The notes: generated by a model from the letters alone, not told the origin. A DNA stretch of 64,000 nt from Streptomyces sp. RPT161 (GCF_027533845.1 NZ_JAPZVN010000002.1:124001-188000); one strand, 5' to 3'; shown: positions 8,868 to 18,370, numbered from the stretch's first letter. A program made the numbers and translations.

Positions 8868-9014
8868 ATGACCGCAAACATCCCAGCAGCTCTGACGCAG
8901 CTCGCCGAAGGCGGCAACCACCAGAGCCTGAGCCCGTACCTCACCGGGGGCGGCGCGCTGTTCATCCTGCTGCTCCTGCTGTGGATCACCACGCGCTTCA
9001 ACCGGGACCGCTGA
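8868..9014 (+). CDS. Small single-pass membrane protein, 48 aa
   Basis: A 48-residue ORF with a polar N-terminal half ([16 protein letters not shown]), a glycine-rich turn, a membrane helix ([13 protein letters not shown]) and the basic end RFNRDR, so probably N-out or N-in single pass. AAGGGG at 8851-8856 may be a distant ribosome binding site. It lies between another tiny membrane ORF and nadD. I recognise no family. Confidence 0.6.
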   Translation: MTANIPAALTQLAEGGNHQSLSPYLTGGGALFILLLLLWITTRFNRDR

Positions 9015-9057
9015 GCCGGGTCAAGGCTTCCCGAGCGGCCAAGTAGGGTGTGCTCGC

Positions 9058-9708
9058 ATGGGAGAGCAGGCAGTGCCCACGCGCCCCTCCGCGACCGCTG
9101 ACGGAGGGGCCGGGCCAGTGAAGAAACGACTCGGTGTGATGGGCGGGACGTTCGACCCCATCCACCACGGCCACCTGGTGGCGGCGAGCGAGGTCGCCAG
9201 TCTCTTCCACCTCGACGAGGTCGTCTTCGTACCGACCGGCCAGCCGTGGCAGAAGGAACACAAGCTGGTGTCCCCGGCGGAGGACCGCTATCTGATGACG
9301 GTCATCGCCACCGCGTCCAACCCGCAGTTCTCGGTGAGCCGGATCGACATCGACCGCGGCGGCCGTACCTACACCCTCGACACCCTGCGGGACCTGCGCG
9401 CCGAGTACGGCGACGTGGACCTCTTCTTCATCACCGGCGCCGACGCGCTGGCGCAGATCTTCTCCTGGCGGGACGCCCAGGAACTCTTCTCCATGGCGCA
9501 CTTCATCGGGGTGACCAGACCGGGGCACACCCTGTCCGACCCCGGCATTCCCAACGGCGGTGTGTCCCTGGTCGAGGTGCCCGCGCTGGCGATCTCGTCC
9601 ACCGAGATCAGGGACCGTGTGGCGCAGGGCGAACCGGTCTGGTACCTGGTGCCCGACGGCGTGGTGCGCTACATCAACAAGCGGAATCTGTACCGGGACG
9701 CCGGGTAG
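9058..9708 (+). CDS. nadD: Nicotinate-nucleotide adenylyltransferase
   Basis: NadD adenylates nicotinate mononucleotide to deamido-NAD in NAD synthesis. The 216-residue protein has the nucleotidyltransferase signature [12 protein letters not shown], the [12 protein letters not shown] segment and the C-terminal ISSTEIR motif that binds ATP. ATG 9058 gives a 20-residue polar extension before the fold; GTG 9118 ([10 protein letters not shown]) is a shorter alternative. TAGGGT (9044-9049) ends 8 nt before the ATG, favouring the longer form on a leaderless mRNA. nadD, the LytR_C gene, rsfS and a phosphatase run in one direction, as in other actinobacteria. Confidence 0.93.
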   Translation: MGEQAVPTRPSATADGGAGPVKKRLGVMGGTFDPIHHGHLVAASEVASLFHLDEVVFVPTGQPWQKEHKLVSPAEDRYLMTVIATASNPQFSVSRIDIDRGGRTYTLDTLRDLRAEYGDVDLFFITGADALAQIFSWRDAQELFSMAHFIGVTRPGHTLSDPGIPNGGVSLVEVPALAISSTEIRDRVAQGEPVWYLVPDGVVRYINKRNLYRDAG

Positions 9709-9750
9709 CGATCGCTCGCGGTACTCGTTTTCTGATCTGGAGGGGCACCC

Positions 9751-11388
9751 GTGAGCGGCGACCAGGAGCACTACGGCCAGGACCCCTACGCGGGCGGCTA
9801 CCAGCAGGGCCAGCAGGGATACGACCCGTACGCCCCTGCACAGCAGGGCTACGACCAGGCGTACCACCAGGGCCAGCAGCCCTACGCCCCGTACCCGGAC
9901 CAGCAGCAGTACCCGCAGCAGGGGTACGTCCAGCAGCCGTACCCCCAGGAGTACCCGCAGCAGGGCTACCCGGGCCACGACGGCTACCAGACGTACCAGC
10001 AGCCCGGCTACCAGGACCCTGCGGCGTACCCCCAGCCGTCCTACGAAGAGCAGCGCTACCAGGTCCCGCAGCCGCGCCAGGAGGAACCGCCGCGCGTTCC
10101 GGAACCCGAACCCCAGCAGCCGCCGATCCGTGACGAGGAGGCGCCCCGGGAGTTCCACACCGAGCAGTTCGCGTTCGTCGAGGACGAGGACGAGCAGGCC
10201 GAAGACGTCATCGACTGGCTGAAGTTCTCCGAGTCCCGCACCGAACGCCGCGACGAGCGCAAGCGGCGCGGCCGTACCCGGGTGGTCGTGCTGGTCGTGC
10301 TGCTGGTGCTGGCACTGCTCGGCGGCGTCGGCTACCTGTGGCAGGCCGGAAAGCTGCCCGGCCTGGGCAAGGCCAGCGCCGCCGCGCAGGCCGCCGGCGC
10401 CCAGAAGCGCGACGTGATCGTGGTGCACCTGCGGCAGGTCGACAGCAACGCCAGTTCCACCGCGCTGCTGGTGGGCAACGAGACCACGGGCAAGGGCACC
10501 ACCGTCCTGCTGCCCAACTCCCTTTCCGTCAACCCCGACGGCAACGGCAGCACCACGCTCGGCAAGTCGGTGGTGGACCAGGGCGCGGGGCCCACCAGGG
10601 ACGCGCTCAACGCCCTGCTGGGCGCCAACATCCAGGGCAGTTGGCGGCTTGACACGCCGTATCTGGAGATCCTGGTCGACGCGGTCGGCGACATCACCGT
10701 GGACACCGACACCACGATCACCTCGGGCGGCAAGACCGTGGTGAACGCGGGCCAGCAGCAGGACCTGAACGGCCAGGCGGCGGTCGCCTACGCCAGCTAC
10801 CGCGGCCCCGGCGAGTCGCAGGACAAGCAGCTGAACCGGTTCGGGCAGGTCATGCAGGCGGTGCTGATGAAGCTGCCGAGCGACGCCGCCACCGCCACCA
10901 AGATCATCGACAGTCTGGGCGCCATCCCCGACCCCTCGCTCAGCGACGCGCAACTCGGCGCCACCCTGGCGCACCTCGCCGACCAGGAGAAGGCCGGCCA
11001 CTACAGCACCACCACGCTGCCCGTGCAGGCGGACGGCACCCTCAGCCAGCAGGCCACCGACACCGTGGTGAAGGACGTGCTCGGCGGCACCGTGAAGAAC
11101 ACCGACACCAGTGGCATCCCGCGGGTCGCGGTGCGCGACGCCACCGGCAGCAAGAAGGCGGCGTCCTCGGCCCAGGTCGCTGTGGTCAACTCCGGCTACA
11201 CCTACGTGGACGGCGGCACCGCCTCCCCGCAGGCCAGGTCGCAGGTGGTCTACGGCGCCGACAGCCAGGCGCAGACCGCCAAGGAACTGGCCAAGACCCT
11301 CGGGCTGCCGGACAGCGCGGTCAGCAAGGGGCAGGCAGCCAACAACGCGGACATCACGGTCGTACTGGGCGGCGACTACAAGGGGTGA
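9751..11388 (+). CDS. LytR C-terminal domain protein with degenerate LCP-like domain
   Basis: A 545-residue membrane protein. Residues 1-150 are a Gln/Tyr/Pro/Gly-rich tail with repeated QQGY and YPQ units and an acidic stretch; one membrane helix follows (about 175-195); then a domain that follows the LytR-CpsA-Psr fold in outline (LEILVDAVGDI, LNGQAAVAYASYR); and a LytR_C domain (about 470-545, VAVVNSGYTYVDGG to the end). LCP enzymes attach teichoic acids or arabinogalactan to peptidoglycan, but here the key SIPRD, RxR and RQ positions read LLPNS, ASYR and RFGQ, so phosphotransferase activity is doubtful. GTG 9751 has GGAGGGG just upstream. Confidence 0.85.
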   Translation: MSGDQEHYGQDPYAGGYQQGQQGYDPYAPAQQGYDQAYHQGQQPYAPYPDQQQYPQQGYVQQPYPQEYPQQGYPGHDGYQTYQQPGYQDPAAYPQPSYEEQRYQVPQPRQEEPPRVPEPEPQQPPIRDEEAPREFHTEQFAFVEDEDEQAEDVIDWLKFSESRTERRDERKRRGRTRVVVLVVLLVLALLGGVGYLWQAGKLPGLGKASAAAQAAGAQKRDVIVVHLRQVDSNASSTALLVGNETTGKGTTVLLPNSLSVNPDGNGSTTLGKSVVDQGAGPTRDALNALLGANIQGSWRLDTPYLEILVDAVGDITVDTDTTITSGGKTVVNAGQQQDLNGQAAVAYASYRGPGESQDKQLNRFGQVMQAVLMKLPSDAATATKIIDSLGAIPDPSLSDAQLGATLAHLADQEKAGHYSTTTLPVQADGTLSQQATDTVVKDVLGGTVKNTDTSGIPRVAVRDATGSKKAASSAQVAVVNSGYTYVDGGTASPQARSQVVYGADSQAQTAKELAKTLGLPDSAVSKGQAANNADITVVLGGDYKG

Positions 11389-11410
11389 CCCCGGAGTGCG
11401 GTGTGGCCCG

Positions 11411-11607
11411 GAGGGTCTCCGTTGAGGGTGGTGGGCGACGGGTGGGCGGCGCTGCGGCCCGTGAGGGTCTCCGTTGAGGGTGGTGGTGGGCGACGGGTGG
11501 GCGGCGCTGCGGCCCGTGAGGGTCTCCGTTGAGGGTGGTGGTGGGCGACGGGTGGGCGGCGCTGCGGCCCGTGAGGGTCTCCGTTGAGGGTGGTGGTGGG
11601 CGACGGG
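11411..11607 (+). repeat. Tandem 55-bp direct repeat, about 3.6 copies
   Basis: Four near-identical units start at 11411 (52 bp, missing one GTG), 11463 (55 bp), 11518 (55 bp) and 11573 (35 bp, then diverging). Each begins GAGGGTCTCCGTTGAGGGTG and continues with a GGTGGTGGGCGACGGGTGGG core. The array fills the 282-bp gap between the LytR_C gene and rsfS. Units are contiguous without unique spacers. Single related copies lie in inverted orientation at 44485-44512 and inside proA at 4547-4570. Confidence 0.9.
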
Positions 11608-11670
11608 AGGGAGGGCGCTGTGACATGAGACCCTGGAGGCGTACCCGTTCCCGACCGGAAAGCATGGCTT

Positions 11671-12105
11671 GTGACCGCCACGGACCGCTCCATCGAGCTG
11701 ATCACCGCCGCCGCCCAGGCGGCAGCCGACAAGCTCGCGCACGACATCATCGCCTACGACGTCAGCGACGTGCTCGCCATCACGGACGCGTTCCTGCTCG
11801 CCTCCGCGCCCAATGACCGGCAGGTCAAAGCGATCGTGGACGAGGTCGAGGAACGGTTGCAGAAGGAGCTGGGCGCGAAGCCGGTGCGCCGCGAGGGCGA
11901 GCGCGAGGGCCGCTGGGTGCTGCTCGACTACGTCGACATCGTGGTGCACGTCCAGCACGCCGAGGAGCGGGTGTTCTACGCGCTGGAGCGGCTCTGGAAG
12001 GACTGCCCGGAGATCGAGCTGCCCAAGGACGCGGTGGCGACCCGGGGCAAGGCCGCTGAGTACGCCAAACAGCACGGCGCCGAGGCGGACGGAGAGCTGA
12101 GCTGA
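11671..12105 (+). CDS. rsfS: Ribosomal silencing factor RsfS
   Basis: RsfS binds L14 on free 50S subunits and blocks subunit joining when nutrients are short. The 144-residue protein has the complete DUF143 fold: AAQAAADKLAHDIIAYDVS, ITDAFLLASAPNDRQVKAI, the GEREGRWVLLDYVDIVVH strand block, and ERVFYALERLWKDCP. GTG 11671 is the only good start; there is no clear ribosome binding site. It directly follows the tandem repeat array and overlaps or abuts the phosphatase gene, so the two are probably translated together. Confidence 0.93.
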   Translation: MTATDRSIELITAAAQAAADKLAHDIIAYDVSDVLAITDAFLLASAPNDRQVKAIVDEVEERLQKELGAKPVRREGEREGRWVLLDYVDIVVHVQHAEERVFYALERLWKDCPEIELPKDAVATRGKAAEYAKQHGAEADGELS

Positions 12106-12125
12106 GCACGCAGCCCCAGCCGCCG

Positions 12126-12815
12126 GTGAACGGCGCGGCGCAGCAGGAGACGGCCGAGCGGGAGCCCGGCCGTAAGAACGGCCGTGGCCGTCGCGTCGTG
12201 CTGTGGCGGCACGGCCAGACCTCCTGGAACCTGGAGCGCCGCTTCCAGGGCTCCACGGACATCCCGTTGACCGAGACCGGCGTCGCCCAGGCGCGCCGGG
12301 CGGCGAGGCTGCTCGCCGCGCTCAAGCCGGACGCGGTGATCTCCTCCGACCTGCGGCGGGCCGCGGCCACCGCGACCGAGCTGAGCGCTGTCACCGGCCT
12401 GCAGCCCACGTTCTACGAGGAGCTGCGGGAGACCTACGCGGGCGCCTGGCAGGGCCTGACCAGCGACGAGATCATGGAGCGCTACGGCGAGCAGTACCTG
12501 GCCTGGAAGCGCGGGGAGCCGGTGCGGCGCGGCGGCGGCGAGCTGGAGACCGAGGTCGCCGACCGGGCCGCGCCGGTGGTGCTGCGCGAGGTGGAGAAGC
12601 TGCCGGAGGACGGCACGCTGCTGGTGGTCAGCCACGGTGGCGCGATCCGGGTCACCATCGGCCGCCTGCTGGGACTGGAGCCGAGGCACTGGGAGTCGCT
12701 CGGCGGACTGTCCAACTGCTGCTGGTCGGTGCTCGGACACGGCGCCCGCGGCTGGCGGTTGCTGGAGCACAACGCGGGCACCCTGCCGCAGCCCGTGCTC
12801 GGCGACGACGTGTGA
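12126..12815 (+). CDS. Histidine phosphatase superfamily protein
   Basis: A phosphohydrolase of the phosphoglycerate mutase-like fold (229 residues). It shows the catalytic RHGQTSWN motif, FQGSTDIPLTETG, the ISSDLRRAAATA arginine loop and the second catalytic histidine in VVSHGGAIR. In Mycobacterium tuberculosis the gene next to rsfS and nadD is the glucosyl-3-phosphoglycerate phosphatase, so that activity is possible but not shown. GTG 12126 is the first standard start. A CTG at 12102 overlaps the rsfS stop (CTGA) and has GGAGAG 5 nt upstream; it may be the true start and would add 8 residues. Confidence 0.85.
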   Translation: MNGAAQQETAEREPGRKNGRGRRVVLWRHGQTSWNLERRFQGSTDIPLTETGVAQARRAARLLAALKPDAVISSDLRRAAATATELSAVTGLQPTFYEELRETYAGAWQGLTSDEIMERYGEQYLAWKRGEPVRRGGGELETEVADRAAPVVLREVEKLPEDGTLLVVSHGGAIRVTIGRLLGLEPRHWESLGGLSNCCWSVLGHGARGWRLLEHNAGTLPQPVLGDDV

Positions 12816-12823
12816 TCGCCGAT

Positions 12824-12853
12824 TTCGCGAATCAGCAGGTCACACGCTAAGCT
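12824..12853 (+). promoter_or_regulatory. Probable promoter of tRNA-Ala (copy 1)
   Basis: TTCGCG (12824-12829) and TAAGCT (12848-12853) with an 18-bp spacer lie 37 bp before the mature tRNA 5' end. The -35 match is weak. Confidence 0.45.
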
Positions 12854-12890
12854 TCTACACGTTCCGGCAAGGAGACGAGCCGAGAAAATC

Positions 12891-12963
<73 letters not shown>

Positions 12964-12970
12964 CAGCGAA

Positions 12971-12999
12971 ACGGACCACCTTCGGGTGGTCCGTTCTTT
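12971..12999 (+). terminator. Rho-independent terminator after tRNA-Ala
   Basis: A 10-bp perfect stem (ACGGACCACC at 12971-12980, complement at 12985-12994) with a TTCG tetraloop is followed by TCTTTTT. It is one of only two hairpins with a real T-run in this window. Confidence 0.9.
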
Positions 13000-13001
13000 T
13001 T

Positions 13002-13563
13002 GCGCGCACACTCGGGGCCGCGCCCCAGCCCGTCCCGAACTCCCCGGTGCATCAGCGCCCTTGGGCTGTCCTCTCTCGTTCCGCCGGGAGTTCGCGGAGC
13101 GGGCGCCGCGTACGCGAAAACCGGCCACCGGGTGGGTGAGCCTCAACTGGCGGCGGGCCTCGCGGCGTTGGCACGGCGCACTGGTGCCGCTCGGCCTCGT
13201 CACCGCCGGTGCGGCCCGCGTGCTGTGCGGGCTGCCGCTACGCGGTGGGCGGCAGCGGCGGTGAGTGGCTCTGCCCGGCCATGGCGGTGGCGGGCGCGGG
13301 ATCGGCGTACGGACCGAACCTCGACCGGGCGCTGGAGCGCTGCGCGCCGGTGGACGCGGCCGACACCGGCGGGCTGCTGGTGACCGTCCTCCAGCCCGGT
13401 CAGCTGGTGGACGTGGCCACCCTCGGCACGCTGTGCCTCAACCGCCTCTCGTACTGCGCCCGTTCCGCCCCCGGCACGGCCGCAGCCTCCGCGCACGCGC
13501 CGTGGCTGACAACGGTCGCACTGGCCGGGACCGCGCCGCCGGGCGTGTTCGCCGGGGCACCGC
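13002..13563. other. Stretch without a confident gene between tRNA-Ala and the GT87 gene
   Basis: These 562 bp hold no gene I recognise. The first 200 bp show no coding pattern. From about 13209 a plus-strand frame stays open with GC-rich third positions into the convergent GT87 gene (see the next entry). No transposase, integrase or attachment-site duplication is visible although the stretch follows a tRNA. Confidence 0.5.
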
Positions 13564-13619
13564 TCAGTGGTCGGCGTACGCCTGGTCCTGCCGCGTCCCA
13601 CGGGACTGCGCCGGGATGA
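13209..13619 (+). CDS. Doubtful ORF or gene remnant
   Basis: An open frame of 136 codons with GC-rich third positions and a Cys-rich composition (CCAGC, CAP, CLNRLSYC). It has no ribosome binding site and no recognised domain, and its last 56 bp run into the oppositely oriented GT87 gene. It could be a decayed gene or a chance open frame in GC-rich DNA. Confidence 0.22.
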   Translation: MRPACCAGCRYAVGGSGGEWLCPAMAVAGAGSAYGPNLDRALERCAPVDAADTGGLLVTVLQPGQLVDVATLGTLCLNRLSYCARSAPGTAAASAHAPWLTTVALAGTAPPGVFAGAPLSGRRTPGPAASHGTAPG

Positions 13620-14922
13620 CCGCGCGAAGGGCCTCGCGCCGGATCCGCAGCGCCCGTACCGCCTGGGTCCCGGCGACGGCCAGGAACGCCAGGCCGATCA
13701 GCGGATAGACCGCGGACAGCAGCATCTCCCCGGGGTTCTGGTGCAGTTCGAAGCGCCGCCCAGGGGTGTGCGGCACCGCCCACGGCACGAAGGAGCAGAA
13801 CAGCACCGCGGTCAGCGCCGCCCCCACCCGCCACCGTGGTTCACGCCGCCGCAGCGCCTCCGAGCCGAGCAGCAGCACCATCGGCACGCACCACACCCAG
13901 TGGTGCGACCAGGACACCGGACTGACCAGCAGCGCCGTCACCGCGCAGGCGCAGGCCGCCCAGGCCGTCCCGGACGGCAGCCGGTCCCCGGCCAGCGCCG
14001 CGGCCACCGCGACCGCCAGCCCCAGCGCGCCGACCAGCGCCGCGGCGACCAGCCAGGACCCGCCCGGGTCCGGGGTGTGCAGCAGGCGGGCGAGCACACC
14101 GCGTACCGACTGGTTGGCGGTCTCCTCGGCATGGCCGACCCGGTTGGCGGCGAAGACCATCCGGGTCCAGAAGTCGCGCGAGTCCCGGGGCAGCGCCACC
14201 GCCGCCACCGTCACCGTCGCCGCGAAGGCGCCCGACGCCACCGCGGCCCGGCGCAGCGCCGGGTTCCACACCGTGCCGCCGCTTCGCAGCCGCCGCCAGC
14301 CCTGGGCGGCGCCCACCAGCGCCAGGAAGACGGCGAACAGCGCCGGGGTCAGCTTGATCCCGGCCGCGATCCCGATGCCGGTCCCGGCCCAGCGGTGGCC
14401 GGCCCGCCGGGTCAGGTCCCACAGCACCAGGACCGCCAGCAGCAGGTTGATCTGCCCGTACCGCAGCGTCGTCCACACCGGTTCGCACCACACCGCCACG
14501 GCGCTGATCGCCAGCGTCGCGGCGGCGCGCGGCACCCGCTGCGGCCGTCCGACCAGGCGCAGCGACAGGTGGACCACGGCTACCAGCAGCCCCAGGTTGG
14601 CCGCCGTGGCCGCGGTCCGCATCGCCGGGACGCCCAGCCAGGTCAGCGGCGCGAAGATGATCGCCGCGAACGGCGGGTAGGTGTTCGGCAGGTTGGCCTC
14701 GGTGGCCACCATCGCGTACAGGTCGCGGCCGGTCCGCATGGTCCAGCCCTCGGCCCGGTACACCATGAGGTCGATCATGGAGACGTGCGCGGCGCGCTGT
14801 GCGATCCAGAAACCGGTGAACGACACCAGGCAGGCCAGTGCGGCGAGCATGGTCGGCCGCCGCGCTATGAGGTCCCGGACCGCGCCGGTACGCGGGTCGC
14901 TGATCGGCTGCGTCGCGGTCAC
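13564..14922 (-). CDS. GT87-type polyprenyl-phosphate-dependent mannosyltransferase
   Basis: A 452-residue polytopic membrane glycosyltransferase of the GT-C fold (DUF2029/GT87). Relatives use polyprenyl-phosphate mannose outside the membrane to build phosphatidylinositol mannosides or glycoproteins. About 10-12 hydrophobic segments are visible, beginning with TMLAALACLVSFTGFWIA; the first loop has HVSMIDLMVYRAEG with the acidic residue expected for the catalytic centre, followed by NTYPPFAAIIFAPL. GTG 14922 is chosen because AGGAG lies 9 nt upstream and the protein starts close to the first helix; an upstream extension to 15150 would be Arg/Pro-rich and lacks support. It stands between the two tRNA-Ala genes. 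Acceptor unknown. Confidence 0.82.
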   Translation of the reverse strand: MTATQPISDPRTGAVRDLIARRPTMLAALACLVSFTGFWIAQRAAHVSMIDLMVYRAEGWTMRTGRDLYAMVATEANLPNTYPPFAAIIFAPLTWLGVPAMRTAATAANLGLLVAVVHLSLRLVGRPQRVPRAAATLAISAVAVWCEPVWTTLRYGQINLLLAVLVLWDLTRRAGHRWAGTGIGIAAGIKLTPALFAVFLALVGAAQGWRRLRSGGTVWNPALRRAAVASGAFAATVTVAAVALPRDSRDFWTRMVFAANRVGHAEETANQSVRGVLARLLHTPDPGGSWLVAAALVGALGLAVAVAAALAGDRLPSGTAWAACACAVTALLVSPVSWSHHWVWCVPMVLLLGSEALRRREPRWRVGAALTAVLFCSFVPWAVPHTPGRRFELHQNPGEMLLSAVYPLIGLAFLAVAGTQAVRALRIRREALRAVIPAQSRGTRQDQAYADH

Positions 14923-15084
14923 GGTGGTTGGCTCCTGGGTCCGGGGGCTTGGCTCGGCCCGGTCCGGTGGTCCGGGTCGTCGTTCGGGCGGCGCGGAAGC
15001 CCGACAGTACCTTCTGTCGGGTTCGCGCAGCAGGGCGCGGTATTCCCCCCGGCCCTGGGGGCGCCGGGGCGCCGCTCGATCGAT

Positions 15085-15115
15085 TTGGCGAAACGCCCCC
15101 CGCACCGTGTAATGT
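15085..15115 (+). promoter_or_regulatory. Probable promoter of tRNA-Ala (copy 2)
   Basis: TTGGCG (15085-15090) and TAATGT (15110-15115) are spaced by 19 bp, 40 bp before the tRNA. The surrounding AATGTTTAC stretch is unusually AT-rich for this DNA. Confidence 0.5.
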
Positions 15116-15155
15116 TTACGGAGTCGCCGGGGGTTCCCGGCGGAGAGCAAGACCT

Positions 15156-16067
<912 letters not shown>

Positions 16068-16426
16068 GGTGAATGTCTAGGCGAACTCGCCCCGCAGCAT
16101 GGGGACTTGCGGTAAACGCGGTCGGCCGCCGGGCCGCGCTGCTAGCGTCGGGCGGTGGTCTTGCGGGCGACCCTCGAACCGGTCACCCTGTCAACTGCCG
16201 TACGGAATTACGCCTTCCGGTCCGCTGCCTCCATCGCATGTCAACGGCGCATTACAACTTCCCGGCCATTACGCCCACTTGACCATTTCTTGACGCAATC
16301 ATTCCCCTGATGTGAACAGATCAGCGACAGAGTTTGGCCCTACGGCATGCGGATCACCGCTATTCGGTGAACGCGATCCGGGTCACGCGAGCATGCCGCG
16401 ACCATCCGTGTCTCTTTGGGGGTTTC
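16068..16426. other. Intergenic region upstream of the S53 peptidase gene
   Basis: These 359 bp separate two divergent genes. Around 16250-16330 the base composition becomes much more AT-rich, with two TTGAC hexamers (TTGACC 16279-16284 and TTGACG 16290-16295) that could be -35 elements for the peptidase; I see no good -10 at 16-19 bp. Short open frames in this part have no ribosome binding sites. Nothing else recognised. Confidence 0.45.
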
Positions 16427-18370
16427 ATGAAGCTTGTCCGTCACAGAGCGCGCGCCGGTCTGGCGGTGGCAGCCACGCTGCCGCTGGTGGCCGGCGCTCT
16501 GGCCATGGGCGTCCCCACCGCCCAGGCCGACTCCAACAACCGGCAGGTGCTGACCAACACCAAGCCGCTGTGGGCGACGGCGCGTGCCGACCACGGCACC
16601 GCCGCCGGGTCGACCACCGTCAACGCCCGTGTCTACCTGGCCGGCAAGGACGCGCAGGGCCTGGCCTCCTACGCGCAGGGGGTGTCCGACCCCTCGTCGC
16701 CCAACTACGGCAAGTACCTGACGCCGAAGCAGGTGCAGGACCGTTTCGGCACGACCAGGCAGCAGATAGCCGAGGTCACCGCCTGGCTGAGGAACTCCGG
16801 CCTGACGGTGACCGGCTCCAACCAGCACTACGTCGCGGTGAGCGGCGACAAGGCCGCGGTGGAGAAGGCCTTCAACACGGAGCTGCGCAACTACTCCAAG
16901 GACGGCCACCTCTACCACGCCCCCGCCCAGGCCGCCTCGGTACCGGCCTCGCTGCACGGCGCGGTGCTCACCATCACCGGCCTGGACAACGCCCCCAAGC
17001 AGTCCAGGCACGACGAACTGCCCCCGCCGGAGGCCGTCGCCCGGCAGGCCGGTCCGTTCTCCACGTACTACGGCTCCAACGTGGCCAAGAACCTGCCCAA
17101 GGCCTACGGCGGTTCGGCGCCCTACGTCGTCAAGGGCTACACCGGCAAGCAGCTGCGTGCCGCCTACGGTGCCAAGGGCTACACCGGCAAGGGCGTGACC
17201 GTCGCCATCACCGACGCGTTCGCCTCGCCGTACATCGCCAAGGACGCGGCCGAGTACGCCAAGCGCAACGGTGACGCGGCCTACAAGAGCGGCCAGTTCA
17301 CCCAGGTCCTGCCGAGTGCCTACAACAACATCGACTCCTGCAAGGCCGCCGGCTGGTACGGCGAGGAGACGCTGGACGTCGAGGCGGTGCACGCGGTCGC
17401 CCCGGGCGCCAACATCGTCTACGTGGGCGCTGCCTCGTGCAACGACCCCGACCTGATGGACAGCCTGAACAAGGTGGTCGACAACCGCCTCGCCGACATC
17501 GTCTCCAACTCCTGGAGCGATGTGGAGGCCAACGAGACCCCGGACGTGGCCGCCGCCTACGACCAGATCTTCCAGCAGGGCGCGGTCGAGGGCATCGGCT
17601 TCTACTTCTCCTCCGGTGACAACGGCGACGAACTCGCCAACACCGGCACCAAGCAGATCGACACCCCGGCCAACTCCGCCTGGGTCACCTCGGTCGGCGG
17701 CACCTCGCTGGCCGTCGGCAAGGGCGACAAGTACCAGTGGGAGACCGGCTGGGGCACCACCAAGGCCACGCTCTCCGCGGACGGCAAGAACTGGTCCTCG
17801 CTGCCCGGTGACTACCTCTACGGCGCCGGCGGCGGTACCAGCAAGCTCACCCCGCAGCCGTACTACCAGCGCGGCGTCGTCCCGGACACGCTGAGCAAGC
17901 AGAACGGTGCCACCCCGCAGCGCGTGGTCCCGGACATCGCGGCGGTGGCCGACCCGTCCACCGGCTTCCTGGTCGGCCAGTCGCAGACCTTCCCGGACCA
18001 CTCCGTGAAGTACAGCGAGTACCGCATCGGCGGCACCTCGCTCGCCGCGCCGGTGATCTCCGCGATCCAGGCGCTCGCCCAGCAGGCCCGCGGCGGTGTG
18101 CCGATCGGCTTCGCCAACCCGGCCATCTACGACCGGTTCGGCACCTCGGCGTACCACGACGTGACCGACCACCCGCTCGGCCAGGGCCAGTCCCTCGCCG
18201 ACGTGCGCGTCGACTTCAAGAACGGCTTCGACGCCAAGGGCGGTTACAACACCTCGCTGCGCACCCTCGGCCACGACAGCTCGCTGAACGCGACGATCGG
18301 ATTCGACAACGTCACCGGCGTCGGCAGCCCCGGCGCGGACTACGTGCTCTCGTACCGCCCGCGCCACTGA
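16427..18370 (+). CDS. Secreted S53 family (sedolisin-type) serine-carboxyl peptidase
   Basis: A 647-residue secreted protease active at low pH in characterised relatives. A signal peptide (basic start, hydrophobic core, cleavage likely after TAQA near residue 35) is followed by a Pro-kumamolisin activation domain (about 45-185) with the VSDPSSPNYGKYLTPKQV motif, and the catalytic domain. Visible active-site parts are the Glu and Asp in GEETLDVEAVHA (about residue 315) and Ser in GGTSLAAP (about 536); the calcium site is in the C-terminal DNVTGVGSPGADYV. ATG 16427 has a GGGGG run 4 nt upstream. It is monocistronic with its own terminator. Confidence 0.92.
   Translation: MKLVRHRARAGLAVAATLPLVAGALAMGVPTAQADSNNRQVLTNTKPLWATARADHGTAAGSTTVNARVYLAGKDAQGLASYAQGVSDPSSPNYGKYLTPKQVQDRFGTTRQQIAEVTAWLRNSGLTVTGSNQHYVAVSGDKAAVEKAFNTELRNYSKDGHLYHAPAQAASVPASLHGAVLTITGLDNAPKQSRHDELPPPEAVARQAGPFSTYYGSNVAKNLPKAYGGSAPYVVKGYTGKQLRAAYGAKGYTGKGVTVAITDAFASPYIAKDAAEYAKRNGDAAYKSGQFTQVLPSAYNNIDSCKAAGWYGEETLDVEAVHAVAPGANIVYVGAASCNDPDLMDSLNKVVDNRLADIVSNSWSDVEANETPDVAAAYDQIFQQGAVEGIGFYFSSGDNGDELANTGTKQIDTPANSAWVTSVGGTSLAVGKGDKYQWETGWGTTKATLSADGKNWSSLPGDYLYGAGGGTSKLTPQPYYQRGVVPDTLSKQNGATPQRVVPDIAAVADPSTGFLVGQSQTFPDHSVKYSEYRIGGTSLAAPVISAIQALAQQARGGVPIGFANPAIYDRFGTSAYHDVTDHPLGQGQSLADVRVDFKNGFDAKGGYNTSLRTLGHDSSLNATIGFDNVTGVGSPGADYVLSYRPRH

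Noticed and set aside
11411-11607. Tandem repeat as a CRISPR array
   Set aside because: The units follow each other without unique spacers of constant length and no cas genes are present.
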